From contig JAIMAQ010000008.1 in the NCBI GenBank assembly GCA_023511875.1, positions 1 through 64,000 of the forward strand: a DNA stretch of 64,000 nt, given 5' to 3'. Both the position numbers and the translations under genes were made by a program. Positions 26,690 through 33,749 of the stretch are shown in pieces. The stretch is from Thermoflavifilum sp. GTDB lineage: Bacteria; Bacteroidota; Bacteroidia; Chitinophagales; Chitinophagaceae. Numbering within the stretch: the first letter of the stretch is position 1; each line of letters begins with the position of its first letter. Under the pieces are notes generated by a model. That model saw only the letters and a list, made by a program, of their open reading frames with translations, searched no databases and was not told the DNA's origin.

Positions 26690-27876
26690 GTTGAAATAGT
26701 TTGAGAAAACGATAATGATGCTTGTTGAATGCGTTTCCAGGCCTGGTCTAAGACCTGCTCGGGCTGACAAAGGCTCAAACGCACATACGGCATTCCTTGT
26801 TCGCCAAATATTCCCCCCGGGGTGATGAATACCCTAGCTTGTTGCAGCACTGCATCGCTAAAAGCATAACCATCGGGCCAGCCATCAGGAATTCGAGCCC
26901 AAACAAACAACCCGGCCTGGTGGCGGTTGCATTTGCAACCCATCGTGTCTAACATAGCCCATATCTTATCGCGACGACGCGCATATGTTTCGTTTAGGCT
27001 TGCATACCAAGATGCAGGCATGGAAAGAGCTTTGGCTGCTGCCATTTGGATAGGCTGAAACATACCCGAATCCATATTGGTTTTAAAACGAAGAATTTCG
27101 TTGATCCGTTTGGCACTCCCACAAAGCATACCCACTCGCCAGCCCGCCATGTTGGCCGATTTGCTCAGGGAATTGAGCTCTAATGCTACTTCTTTGGCCC
27201 CTGCAATGCTCAGCAAGCTCATGGGTTGCGGATTCAGGATGAAACTATAGGGGTTGTCGTGGCAAAGTAAGATATCGTGCTGCTGGGCAAAACGCACACA
27301 TTGTTCAAAAAACTCTCGGGTGGGCAAAGCACCCGTAGGCATATGCGGATAATTGAGCCACATGATCTTTACGCGGCTGAGATCTTGCTGCTCAAGAGCC
27401 TCCCAATCGGGCAACCAGCCAAGCTCCTCTCGCAAAGTATAAGTTCGGCAAATAGCACCGGCTAGCTTTGAGGCTGCACGATAAGTAGGGTATCCTGGGT
27501 CGGGCACAAGCACTTCATCCCCTTCATCTAAATAAGTCATGCTGATATGCACTATCCCTTCTTTCGAACCCATCAAGGGAAGAACTTCGGTATCCGCATC
27601 GAGCCGCACTTGATACCATTCTCGATAAAAACTGGCTATAGCCTCGCGCAAAGCTCGTATGCCTCGATAGGATTGATAGCCATGCACATCCACACGAGCA
27701 GCTTGTGCAGACAAGCTTTCTATTACCTCGGGATGCGGAGGCAAATCGGGGCTACCAATGCCTAAATTAATAACGGAATCACCTGTTGCATTCAGGAGTT
27801 CGATTTCCCGAAGTTTTTTCGAAAAATAATATTCTTCGGTGCCCTGCAAGCGCCTGGCAAGCGTAATCTTACTCAT
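26680..27876 (-). CDS. Class I/II aminotransferase, probably for aromatic keto acids
   Basis: This 398-aa fold-type I PLP enzyme has the lysine in NSLSKSANMAGWRVGM, the NYPHMPTGA and DNPYSFI motifs, and NLGIGSPDLPPHPEV near the start. Sequence style is close to LL-diaminopimelate/aspartate-type aminotransferases. It lies between pheA (4-bp overlap) and tyrA (10-bp overlap), so it most likely transaminates phenylpyruvate and hydroxyphenylpyruvate, or prephenate. The substrate choice is inferred from the operon only. Confidence 0.88.
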   Translation of the reverse strand: MSKITLARRLQGTEEYYFSKKLREIELLNATGDSVINLGIGSPDLPPHPEVIESLSAQAARVDVHGYQSYRGIRALREAIASFYREWYQVRLDADTEVLPLMGSKEGIVHISMTYLDEGDEVLVPDPGYPTYRAASKLAGAICRTYTLREELGWLPDWEALEQQDLSRVKIMWLNYPHMPTGALPTREFFEQCVRFAQQHDILLCHDNPYSFILNPQPMSLLSIAGAKEVALELNSLSKSANMAGWRVGMLCGSAKRINEILRFKTNMDSGMFQPIQMAAAKALSMPASWYASLNETYARRRDKIWAMLDTMGCKCNRHQAGLFVWARIPDGWPDGYAFSDAVLQQARVFITPGGIFGEQGMPYVRLSLCQPEQVLDQAWKRIQQASLSFSQTISTCK

Positions 27877-28700
27877 ATCGTTAATCCTTTTTGATAAATA
27901 CCGAGAATTTTGAGTTCATGGGTGAGCGGGCGAATGGTTTGGATCACCGATTCGAATTGGCTGAGCGTTTCAAATTCCATGTCTACATGAAAATAATATT
28001 TCCATTCAGAGCCAGGGATAGGATGTGATTGCAGTTTTGACAAATTGATTCCACCTTCGGCTATTTTCACCAACACCCTCGCCAAGCTCCCGCGAGTATG
28101 ATCGGTTTGGAAAGAGATAGAAGATTTGTTTACCCCATCGGGTAAATGTGGATCAGCATCGCGACTGATGATGAGAAAACGCGTATAGTTTTTTTTCATG
28201 GTATGAATATTTGGGGCCACAATTTTGAGCCGATAGATATCGGCTGCTAGCTTGCTGGCTATAGCGGCTACATGCTTTGCTCGATATTGACGAATATGTC
28301 GGGCACTTAATGCAGTATCTTCGGTTTCTACCAGTTTCCATTCGGGATGCTTTTCTAAATACTCGGCACATTGCAATAAAGCCATGGGATGAGAATGCAC
28401 TTCTCGAATATCGGATAGGTTACATTCGGGAAGCACCATCAAGTGTTGACGAATGTTGAGATAAACTTCTCCAATGATGTGTACATCAAACCGTTGCAAA
28501 AGATGATAATTGGGAAGTATACTGCCTGCAAGAGAGTTTTCGATAGCCATCACACCCCTATCCACCTCACGGCTATGTACTTTTTTCACCACCTCAGAAA
28601 ATGTTGCACAGGGCACCATTTGCCTTCCATCCACGTGAAAATATTCCTGAGCAGCTATTTGATGAAAGCTTCCTTCAAAACCTTGAATGGCGATGCGCAT
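27873..28700 (-). CDS. pheA: Prephenate dehydratase
   Basis: The enzyme turns prephenate into phenylpyruvate. The catalytic domain shows GFEGSFHQIAAQEYF, ENSLAGSILPNYHLL and YTRFLIISRD (TRF motif). A C-terminal ACT domain (SLARVLVKIAEGGINLSKL) has QSHP in place of the common ESRP, followed by SEWKYYFHVDME; phenylalanine binding is still likely. It is 275 aa, with no mutase domain, because the mutase is fused to DAHP synthase in the same operon. It is the first structural gene and starts 13 bp after the attenuator T-run. Confidence 0.94.
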   Translation of the reverse strand: MRIAIQGFEGSFHQIAAQEYFHVDGRQMVPCATFSEVVKKVHSREVDRGVMAIENSLAGSILPNYHLLQRFDVHIIGEVYLNIRQHLMVLPECNLSDIREVHSHPMALLQCAEYLEKHPEWKLVETEDTALSARHIRQYRAKHVAAIASKLAADIYRLKIVAPNIHTMKKNYTRFLIISRDADPHLPDGVNKSSISFQTDHTRGSLARVLVKIAEGGINLSKLQSHPIPGSEWKYYFHVDMEFETLSQFESVIQTIRPLTHELKILGIYQKGLTI

Positions 28701-28713
28701 ACAAATCGGTATT

Positions 28714-28744
28714 AAAAAAAATCCCGCCTCGGTGGAGGCGGGAT
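28714..28744 (-). terminator. Attenuator terminator of the pheA operon (segments 3:4)
   Basis: On the minus strand ATCCCGCCTC pairs perfectly with GAGGCGGGAT around a CACC loop (28721-28744) and is followed by eight T residues (28714-28721). It lies between the leader peptide stop and the pheA ATG, so it must be bypassed to express the operon. Part of its 5' arm also pairs with an upstream segment at 28791-28800 (see findings). Confidence 0.93.
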
Positions 28745-28813
28745 CTATATAAGCTTTGATGATCTAATGGCTACTGTTTCTTTATAAGAGCCCCGCCTCC
28801 TTCAGCGAAGGAG
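28734..28813 (-). promoter_or_regulatory. Antiterminator and pause hairpin of the aromatic attenuator
   Basis: Three mutually exclusive pairings are visible on the transcript. Segment 1 (CTCCTTC, 28813-28807) pairs with GAAGGAG (28803-28797) around a GCU loop. Segment 2 (GGAGGCGGG, 28800-28792) pairs perfectly over 9 bp with segment 3 (CCCGCCTCC, 28742-28734). Segment 3 also forms the 5' arm of the terminator. Segment 1 lies within the leader ORF, immediately after the Phe/Tyr codon run. A ribosome stalled on that run would cover it and favour 2:3. Confidence 0.88.
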
Positions 28814-28893
28814 AAGTAAAAGTAGAAATAGTAAAACGGCGAATGTGCCACCGTGGCTTGTTTAAGATTTACTATTTCTCTTGCGGAACTCAT
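28771..28893 (-). CDS. Phe/Tyr-rich leader peptide of the aromatic operon
   Basis: A 40-codon ORF starts with ATG at 28893 and ends with TAG at 28773-28771. Residues 20-29 read FYYFYFYFSF: five Phe and four Tyr in ten codons. The run is followed by EGGGALIKKQ, encoded by the antiterminator segment. The ORF starts about 15 bases after the predicted transcription start. Composition and position are those of a classical amino-acid-biosynthesis leader peptide, which is translated for its ribosome position rather than for the product. It is below usual gene-calling length, so it is easily missed. Confidence 0.9.
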   Translation of the reverse strand: MSSAREIVNLKQATVAHSPFYYFYFYFSFAEGGGALIKKQ

Positions 28894-28914
28894 AAATAAT
28901 ATTCAATGTCTTAG

Positions 28915-28947
28915 CAAAGATAAAAAAGGATTTTTAGTTTTTCCAAA
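28915..28947 (-). promoter_or_regulatory. Bacteroidota-type promoter of the aromatic operon
   Basis: On the minus strand TTTG (28947-28944) is followed by 21 bases and TATCTTTG (28922-28915), an exact match to the Bacteroidota consensus TTTG-N19-21-TAnnTTTG. The predicted start is near 28908, giving a short 5' end before the leader ATG at 28893. Confidence 0.8.
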
Positions 28948-28963
28948 AATTCTTAGAAAAAAA

Positions 28964-28987
28964 TAAAGGCTGCTTGAGCAGCCTTTA
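28964..28987 (-). terminator. Intrinsic terminator after the small lipoprotein gene
   Basis: TAAAGGCTGC (28964-28973) pairs perfectly with GCAGCCTTTA (28978-28987) around TTGA. On the minus strand it is followed by TTTTTTTC. It separates the lipoprotein gene from the aromatic operon promoter. Confidence 0.85.
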
Positions 28988-29008
28988 TTAGTTTCACCAA
29001 GCTGGCCA

Positions 29009-29215
29009 TTACATATTGGCATGCGAGGTATCAGCATGTTGAGTGGTGTCTACATGCTGAGTGGTGTCGGTAGTTGCAGGAGCTGCAGGAGCTGCCTGTT
29101 CGGTCGACTGTACCGAAGTGGTGTCTTGACTGCTTTTGTTAGCTCCACTTCCACAAGCTGTGGCCAGCATGCCCACTAAAAGGGCCAACATTCCGAATTT
29201 TAACACGTTTTTCAT
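29009..29215 (-). CDS. Small Thr/Gln/Asp-rich lipoprotein
   Basis: The 68-aa product has a lipoprotein signal (MKNVLKFGMLALLVGMLA, lipobox LATAC). The mature part is low-complexity, rich in Thr, Ser, Ala, Asp and His (TTDTTQHVDTTQHADTSHA). No domain is recognised. It is transcribed away from the ECF sigma factor, sharing a 129-bp region with a large inverted repeat, so it may be a target of that sigma factor (inference). Confidence 0.7.
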   Translation of the reverse strand: MKNVLKFGMLALLVGMLATACGSGANKSSQDTTSVQSTEQAAPAAPATTDTTQHVDTTQHADTSHANM

Positions 29216-29272
29216 TGCAATGAAATTTTAAATGAGTGAATAAACTTTCCCATTTATCCAATTTTTGCAAAA

Positions 29273-29320
29273 AGGTAACCCATTATCCGAAAAAAATTTT
29301 TTGGTTATTTTGGGTTACCT
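29273..29320. promoter_or_regulatory. 48-bp symmetrical element between lipoprotein and sigma-factor genes
   Basis: AGGTAACCCA (29273-29282) and TGGGTTACCT (29311-29320) form perfect 10-bp inverted arms, with a central AAAAAATTTTTT palindrome. Each arm read toward its own gene starts AGGTAACCC. The AACC core resembles the -35 motif of many ECF sigma promoters, so the element may be a divergent promoter pair or an operator. Confidence 0.55.
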
Positions 29321-29344
29321 AAAAACCTTATACAGGATTAATCA

Positions 29345-29923
29345 GTGAATAGTATTTCAGCAACGCAGAGAACCAAAGACGCGGTATTATTAGAGCGGCT
29401 TTTGCATCACGATCGGAAAGCTTTGGAGCAAATTTATGATTCCTGCTTTCCGGTGATCAGGGCCATGGTCAAAAAAAACAATGGCTGGGAAGAAGATGCA
29501 GAAGATATTTTTCAAGAGAGCCTGATCATTTTATTGGAAAGGGCGCAATCGCCTGATTTTGTATTGACCTCGCGGCTAAATACTTATCTCTATGCCGTGA
29601 GCAGGCATTTGTGGTTGAAACGGCTCGAGTTGGCACAACGGCATTTGCCCTTGTCCGACGTAGTTGCCGAGCTATTACCCGTAGCAGATGATGTAGCCAG
29701 GCATGAAGAACATGATCAAGAGTTCCGACTCATGGAAGAAGCTTTGAATCAACTAGGAGAACCCTGTCGGAGTTTGTTGGAACAATACTATATTTTCAAC
29801 AAAAGCATGGCCGAGATTGCTGAAATCTTTGGTTATACCAATGCCGACAATGCCAAAACACAGAAATACAAATGTTTGATGCGTTTAAAGAAAATATTTT
29901 TTAGTCGTGCTTCCCGGAAGTAG
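29345..29923 (+). CDS. ECF-type sigma-70 family RNA polymerase sigma factor
   Basis: The 192-aa product starts with GTG. Region 2 (about 20-90) includes LEQIYDSCFPVIRAMVKK and EEDAEDIFQESLIILLER. Region 4 (about 125-188) includes LNQLGEPCRSLLEQYYIF and the helix-turn-helix SMAEIAEIFGYTNADNAKTQ. It has the size of an ECF sigma factor. The next gene, 33 bp downstream, has an anti-sigma-like cytoplasmic N-terminus, so the two probably form a sensor pair. Confidence 0.88.
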   Translation: MNSISATQRTKDAVLLERLLHHDRKALEQIYDSCFPVIRAMVKKNNGWEEDAEDIFQESLIILLERAQSPDFVLTSRLNTYLYAVSRHLWLKRLELAQRHLPLSDVVAELLPVADDVARHEEHDQEFRLMEEALNQLGEPCRSLLEQYYIFNKSMAEIAEIFGYTNADNAKTQKYKCLMRLKKIFFSRASRK

Positions 29924-29956
29924 GGCAAGCAGCTTTAACCTAAATGAAAAATAATT

Positions 29957-31042
29957 ATGGATGCTAAAAGCAAATGGATAGACCAAATTCACCGGTATTT
30001 GCAGGGAGAGATGGATGCAGCCGAAGAAGCCCATTTTCAACAATCTTGCCAGCAAGATCCCCAAATCGAGGAATGGCTGGAAGAAGAACGCCAATTTGTA
30101 TACATCTTGAAAAACGGTTTTCACCGTCAGTGGATCCATGAGCAATTCTCGTCATTGAATCGGATGGTAACCAAACGCTCGGCTTATCCAGGTTCTCGTT
30201 TGGTGAAAACCAGTAAAGAATGGCTGGCTCATATTGCCGTGGCTGCCACCGTTGCGCTCTTAGTATCACTGGTGGCTTTTTGGTCGTTTAACCAGCTGTA
30301 TATCCGCCCCAATAAGATGGGTTATGTTGACCTGCGTCGGGCAATCGACAATATTCAGCGTTCGCAAGATGCCTTGATGAATGATATTCATCATAAAAGG
30401 CCTACTAACCCGGGAACTTATGGAGGAACTGGCTTTTTGATTTCAGAAAACGGATACCTGGTTACCAATTATCATGTTGTGCAACGTGCCGATTCTATTT
30501 ATGTACAAGACAACAAAGGCAATGCTTATAAGGCAGAATTGGTATTTCAAGATCCTCATGTAGATTTGGCTGTATTGAAAATCATGGACAGCAGCTTTTG
30601 TATGAACAAAAGCCTCCCTTATAAACTCTCTCCCGCCGAAGCTCCATTGGGCGAACAGGTGTTTACCCTGGGTTATCCAAAAGATGAAATCGTATATGGA
30701 GAAGGATATATCAGCTCAGAAACGGGATATCGTGACGATAGCACTGCTTATCAACTATCTATTCCAGTGAATCCTGGAAATAGCGGAGGGCCTTTATTTG
30801 ACAGCAGAGGTCGAATAATCGGTATCATCAGTGGCAAACAAGGAGAATCAGATCGGATTGCATTTGCTATTAAAGCTTCTTACCTGAAGGCTATTCTCGA
30901 CAGCTTGCCTCATGATTTCAACAAACGCCATCTATTGTATAGTCGCTCCTCCACCTCTTATCGACAATCTTCTCGAGAAAATCGTGTGGCCCAACTGCAA
31001 CAATTGAAGGATTATGTGATGATGGTGAAAGTATATAACTAA
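29957..31042 (+). CDS. Membrane-anchored trypsin-like protease with anti-sigma-like N-terminus
   Basis: Residues 1-50 (WIDQIHRYLQGEMDAAEEA, DPQIEEWLEEERQF) resemble the cytoplasmic part of Bacteroidota anti-sigma factors. One membrane helix lies at about 91-113. The periplasmic domain is an HtrA/trypsin-like serine protease with H173 (TNYHVV), D203 (VDLAVLK) and S276 (NPGNSGGPLF). There is no PDZ domain. The gene lies 33 bp after the ECF sigma factor. The fusion suggests a protein that could bind sigma inside and cleave or sense misfolded protein outside. This linkage is inferred; the protease call itself is firm. Confidence 0.85.
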   Translation: MDAKSKWIDQIHRYLQGEMDAAEEAHFQQSCQQDPQIEEWLEEERQFVYILKNGFHRQWIHEQFSSLNRMVTKRSAYPGSRLVKTSKEWLAHIAVAATVALLVSLVAFWSFNQLYIRPNKMGYVDLRRAIDNIQRSQDALMNDIHHKRPTNPGTYGGTGFLISENGYLVTNYHVVQRADSIYVQDNKGNAYKAELVFQDPHVDLAVLKIMDSSFCMNKSLPYKLSPAEAPLGEQVFTLGYPKDEIVYGEGYISSETGYRDDSTAYQLSIPVNPGNSGGPLFDSRGRIIGIISGKQGESDRIAFAIKASYLKAILDSLPHDFNKRHLLYSRSSTSYRQSSRENRVAQLQQLKDYVMMVKVYN

Positions 31043-31160
31043 TCTAGCGTAAACAGCCTTCCTATTCACTTCATACCACGCATGGCGAATCTATGCGTAG
31101 GTATTTACGCATGCAATCGGACAAGACATCTTACCTTTATCCCTGAAAGCTAATCGTTTC

Positions 31161-31946
31161 ATGGATCTACACTTGAAAGAAAAAGTATTCATAGTTACGG
31201 GCGGTACAAAAGGTATTGGCTCAGCCATAGTAGATACCTTAGTACAAGAGGGGGCTTATGTGGTTATCGTGGGTCATCATGAGCTCGATAATCAACACAA
31301 GCTGCAATCTTTGCATGAGCAAGGATACGAGGCCTGGGCAATAACAGCCGAGCTCACGCACATTGAAGATTGCCAAAAAGCCATTGCTTTTACTTTAGAC
31401 ACCTTTCATCGAATAGATGGTTTAGTCAATAATGCGGGCATCAACGATGGCGTTGGTTTAGAAAATGGTGATCCAGGGCGATTTGTATTATCGCTCCAAA
31501 GAAATCTGGTTCACTTCTATGCCATGGCTCATTACGCATTGCCCGCCCTCAAACAAAGCCAGGGTGCTATTGTGAATATAGGTTCAAAAGTTTCGTTGAC
31601 GGGGCAAGGCCATACCTCTGGATATGCTGCGGCTAAAGGAGCTATCAATGCCCTGACTCGTGAATGGGCAGTTGAGTTGTTGCCTTATCGGATCCGCGTC
31701 AATACCGTGATTCCGGCCGAGGTGTGGACACCATTGTATGCCGCTTGGATCCAGCAATTTCCCAACCCAGAGAAAAAATTGGCCTCTATCACCCAACATA
31801 TTCCTCTGGGTAAACGCCTGACTCGCCCTGAAGAAATTGCAGACACTGTGGCATTCTTACTGTCGGACCGATCTTCGCATACTACCGGGCAGCTTTTGGT
31901 GGTAGACGGAGGTTATACACATCTCGATCGAGCTATTGATGGTTAA
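31161..31946 (+). CDS. SDR dehydrogenase, L-fucose dehydrogenase-like
   Basis: This 261-aa short-chain dehydrogenase has the NAD(P) motif VTGGTKGIGSA, NNAG (VNNAGINDGVGLENG), catalytic Ser in NIGSKVS, and Tyr/Lys in SGYAAAKGA. NLVHFYAMAHYALPALK and the C-terminal TGQLLVVDGGYTHLDRA match the bacterial L-fucose dehydrogenase group as I remember it. No other fucose-pathway gene is nearby, so the substrate stays tentative. It could be any sugar or polyol dehydrogenase of this class. Confidence 0.85.
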   Translation: MDLHLKEKVFIVTGGTKGIGSAIVDTLVQEGAYVVIVGHHELDNQHKLQSLHEQGYEAWAITAELTHIEDCQKAIAFTLDTFHRIDGLVNNAGINDGVGLENGDPGRFVLSLQRNLVHFYAMAHYALPALKQSQGAIVNIGSKVSLTGQGHTSGYAAAKGAINALTREWAVELLPYRIRVNTVIPAEVWTPLYAAWIQQFPNPEKKLASITQHIPLGKRLTRPEEIADTVAFLLSDRSSHTTGQLLVVDGGYTHLDRAIDG

Positions 31947-31959
31947 TTGACAGCTGAAG

Positions 31960-32886
31960 ATGATTATGCCTACTCATCAGATCCATTATACGCGTTGTCC
32001 GATTTGCTTCTCGGAACAAATTGCATTACAAGACAATATTCCAGATCACGCAATTTCTAAGAAGTATTTTGAAGTCTGGAAATGTAATCAATGCAATGGC
32101 TTTTTTACCCAAGACATTCCCGACGAATCGGCTATCGATGCTTATTACCAATCGGATCAATATGTTTCGCATAGCGACACGCGGAAAGGATTGCTTTTTA
32201 CTGCATATCATCTGGCCCGAAAAATATCTATGCAACTGAAATACCGGTGGATAAATCGAGCTATGCGCCGATATGCTTCTTTTTCCTTACCCAGGCCAAC
32301 GCGATTACTGGATATAGGTTGCGGCACGGGTACTTTCTTGCATTTCATGCAACAAAAAGGCTGGCATGTGAATGGGGTGGAACCCAGCGCTACTGCTCGC
32401 AATATAGCGCGAAACAAATATCAACTTCAGCTCGATACACCCGATCAATTGCCTTATTTCCCTGCCCAAAGCTTTGCCTTGATTACCCTTTGGCATGTAT
32501 TAGAACATATTCATGAGTTGCATGATACCTTATCTCAAGTGCGTCATTTGCTCCATCCAGGAGGCTTATTGATGATCGCCGTGCCCAATGCAAATGCACG
32601 AGATCGTCAACTTTACGGCTCATATTGGGCAGCATACGATGTGCCTCGACACTTATATCATTTCACTCCGGCCTCTATGGAATATTTGCTCAACATGCAT
32701 CAGTTGCATTTGCTAGAAGTGAAACCCATGCGCATGGATGTGTTTTATATTGCCTGGCTAAGCGCTCGATATCAGCATAAACGATGGGCTGCATTACAAG
32801 GATTAAGGGTTGCCACTCGATGTTGGCTTTATTCTTGGTGGCATCCGCTGAAAGCCAGTTCCCTACTGTATATCATCCAATGCTAA
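31960..32886 (+). CDS. Class I SAM methyltransferase with N-terminal zinc-ribbon-like motif
   Basis: The 308-aa protein has two CxxC pairs at the start (YTRCPICFSEQI and WKCNQCNGF) and a methyltransferase domain with the SAM-binding motif LLDIGCGTGTFLHFM, then ITLWHVLEHIHEL and LLHPGGLLMIAVPN. This architecture (zinc ribbon plus Methyltransf_11/23) occurs in enzymes that methylate sugars, lipids or quinone-like compounds. The substrate is unknown. An alternative ATG lies at 31966. It begins 13 bp after the SDR gene, so co-transcription is likely. Confidence 0.82.
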   Translation: MIMPTHQIHYTRCPICFSEQIALQDNIPDHAISKKYFEVWKCNQCNGFFTQDIPDESAIDAYYQSDQYVSHSDTRKGLLFTAYHLARKISMQLKYRWINRAMRRYASFSLPRPTRLLDIGCGTGTFLHFMQQKGWHVNGVEPSATARNIARNKYQLQLDTPDQLPYFPAQSFALITLWHVLEHIHELHDTLSQVRHLLHPGGLLMIAVPNANARDRQLYGSYWAAYDVPRHLYHFTPASMEYLLNMHQLHLLEVKPMRMDVFYIAWLSARYQHKRWAALQGLRVATRCWLYSWWHPLKASSLLYIIQC

Positions 32887-32995
32887 AGTTTATTCCTCAT
32901 TAACGATCCATTCACCATTTTTAGAAATTTTTTGGGTGCGAGTGGTATATAATTTGACCAGATAACAGTAAATTTCATTTAAAATATTAAGATCT

Positions 32996-33181
32996 ATGAA
33001 AAAGTTACTGATGTCGATGGCCGTTCTGGCCATGCTTTCCGGTGCTGCATTTGCCCAGCATGTAAAAAAAGACACGACTGCCAAAAAGGCTGCTAAACAA
33101 GAGCATGTGATGAAGAAAAAAGCTACTCATCACATGAAAAAGGCAAATGAAAAAAAGAAAAATGAAAAGAACGGCAAGTAG
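32996..33181 (+). CDS. Small Lys-rich secreted protein
   Basis: The 61-aa product has a clean signal peptide (MKKLLMSMAVLAMLSGAAFA, cut before QHV). The mature chain is very basic, with many Lys and His (KKDTTAKKAAKQEH, KKKATHHMKKANEKKK). Such short basic secreted proteins recur in Bacteroidota; the role is unknown. A strong terminator at 33202-33229 closes the gene. An ORF on the other strand (32890-33084) is a shadow. Confidence 0.7.
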   Translation: MKKLLMSMAVLAMLSGAAFAQHVKKDTTAKKAAKQEHVMKKKATHHMKKANEKKKNEKNGK

Positions 33182-33201
33182 ATGATCTTTTTAGCAGCAG
33201 A

Positions 33202-33229
33202 GCGCAGGTTTTTTGCCTGCGCTTTTTTA
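33202..33229 (+). terminator. Intrinsic terminator after the Lys-rich protein gene
   Basis: GCGCAGG (33202-33208) pairs with CCTGCGC (33216-33222) around a T-rich loop and is followed by TTTTTT. Confidence 0.85.
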
Positions 33230-33564
33230 TTTTTCAACTTTCATTGCAGCATGCATACTTACTTATACTACACAACGTATGCTGAAGAAAAGAATTCATC
33301 ATAGCATGTATGATTACTAGGCTGGTATATTGTTCAAACTGCCAATAAACTATGTACTTCTGCAGCTAATATGAGTCTTACACTCTATCATTCGATATAT
33401 TACATCGTAACAGACGATTTCATTTATTTTTCTTTGAACCTATCTCATGCCCTTTCGCTTCAGCACTGAACTTCTTTAATTTAATTTTCTCTTTTTGAAA
33501 CACTTACCTGTTGCTTGAATAACAATAGATTAACAATGTATAACAATCGATTAACCTTCTAAAA
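33230..33564. other. Intergenic region without a recognisable gene
   Basis: I see no ORF with coding character here and no structured RNA. It lies between a strong terminator and the candidate small RNA promoter element at 33565. Confidence 0.4.
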
Positions 33565-33579
33565 TAGCTTTGAATATTA

Positions 33580-33699
33580 ATTTTGAATCATCTAATAGCT
33601 ATATCTGCAGCAGCTTTAAAAAGGCCGCTGCACAATAGCAGAGAGTAGTAATTTTTCAAAGGGTTAAGACCTCCTTGTTCTCAAGGAGGTATTTTTTTT
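33580..33699 (+). ncRNA. Candidate small RNA of about 120 nt
   Basis: A TAnnTTTG element (TAGCTTTG, 33565-33572) is followed by a gene-free stretch that ends in a strong terminator: ACCTCCTTG (33669-33677) pairs with CAAGGAGGT (33682-33690), then eight T. Inside lies a second hairpin, TGCAGCAGCTTT (33606-33617) against AAAGGCCGCTGCA (33620-33632), with one mismatch. A terminator with no ORF before it suggests a small transcript. No -33 TTTG is seen at the right spacing. The start is approximate, and I do not recognise an RNA family. Confidence 0.45.
33669..33699 (+). terminator. Intrinsic terminator of an otherwise gene-free stretch
   Basis: A 9-bp perfect stem (ACCTCCTTG/CAAGGAGGT) with a TTCT loop is followed by a run of eight T. 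Read on the plus strand it ends the candidate small RNA. On the minus strand no comparable T-run follows, so it does not serve the M1 peptidase gene. Confidence 0.8.
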
Positions 33700-33749
33700 A
33701 AATATGCATCAGCAACAAGAAATCTATTGTTCGGTCCGTTTCAGAAAGA

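Noticed and set aside
32890-33084. 64-codon ORF antisense to the small Lys-rich gene
   Set aside because: The plus-strand frame has a clear signal peptide and terminator; the antisense frame has neither.
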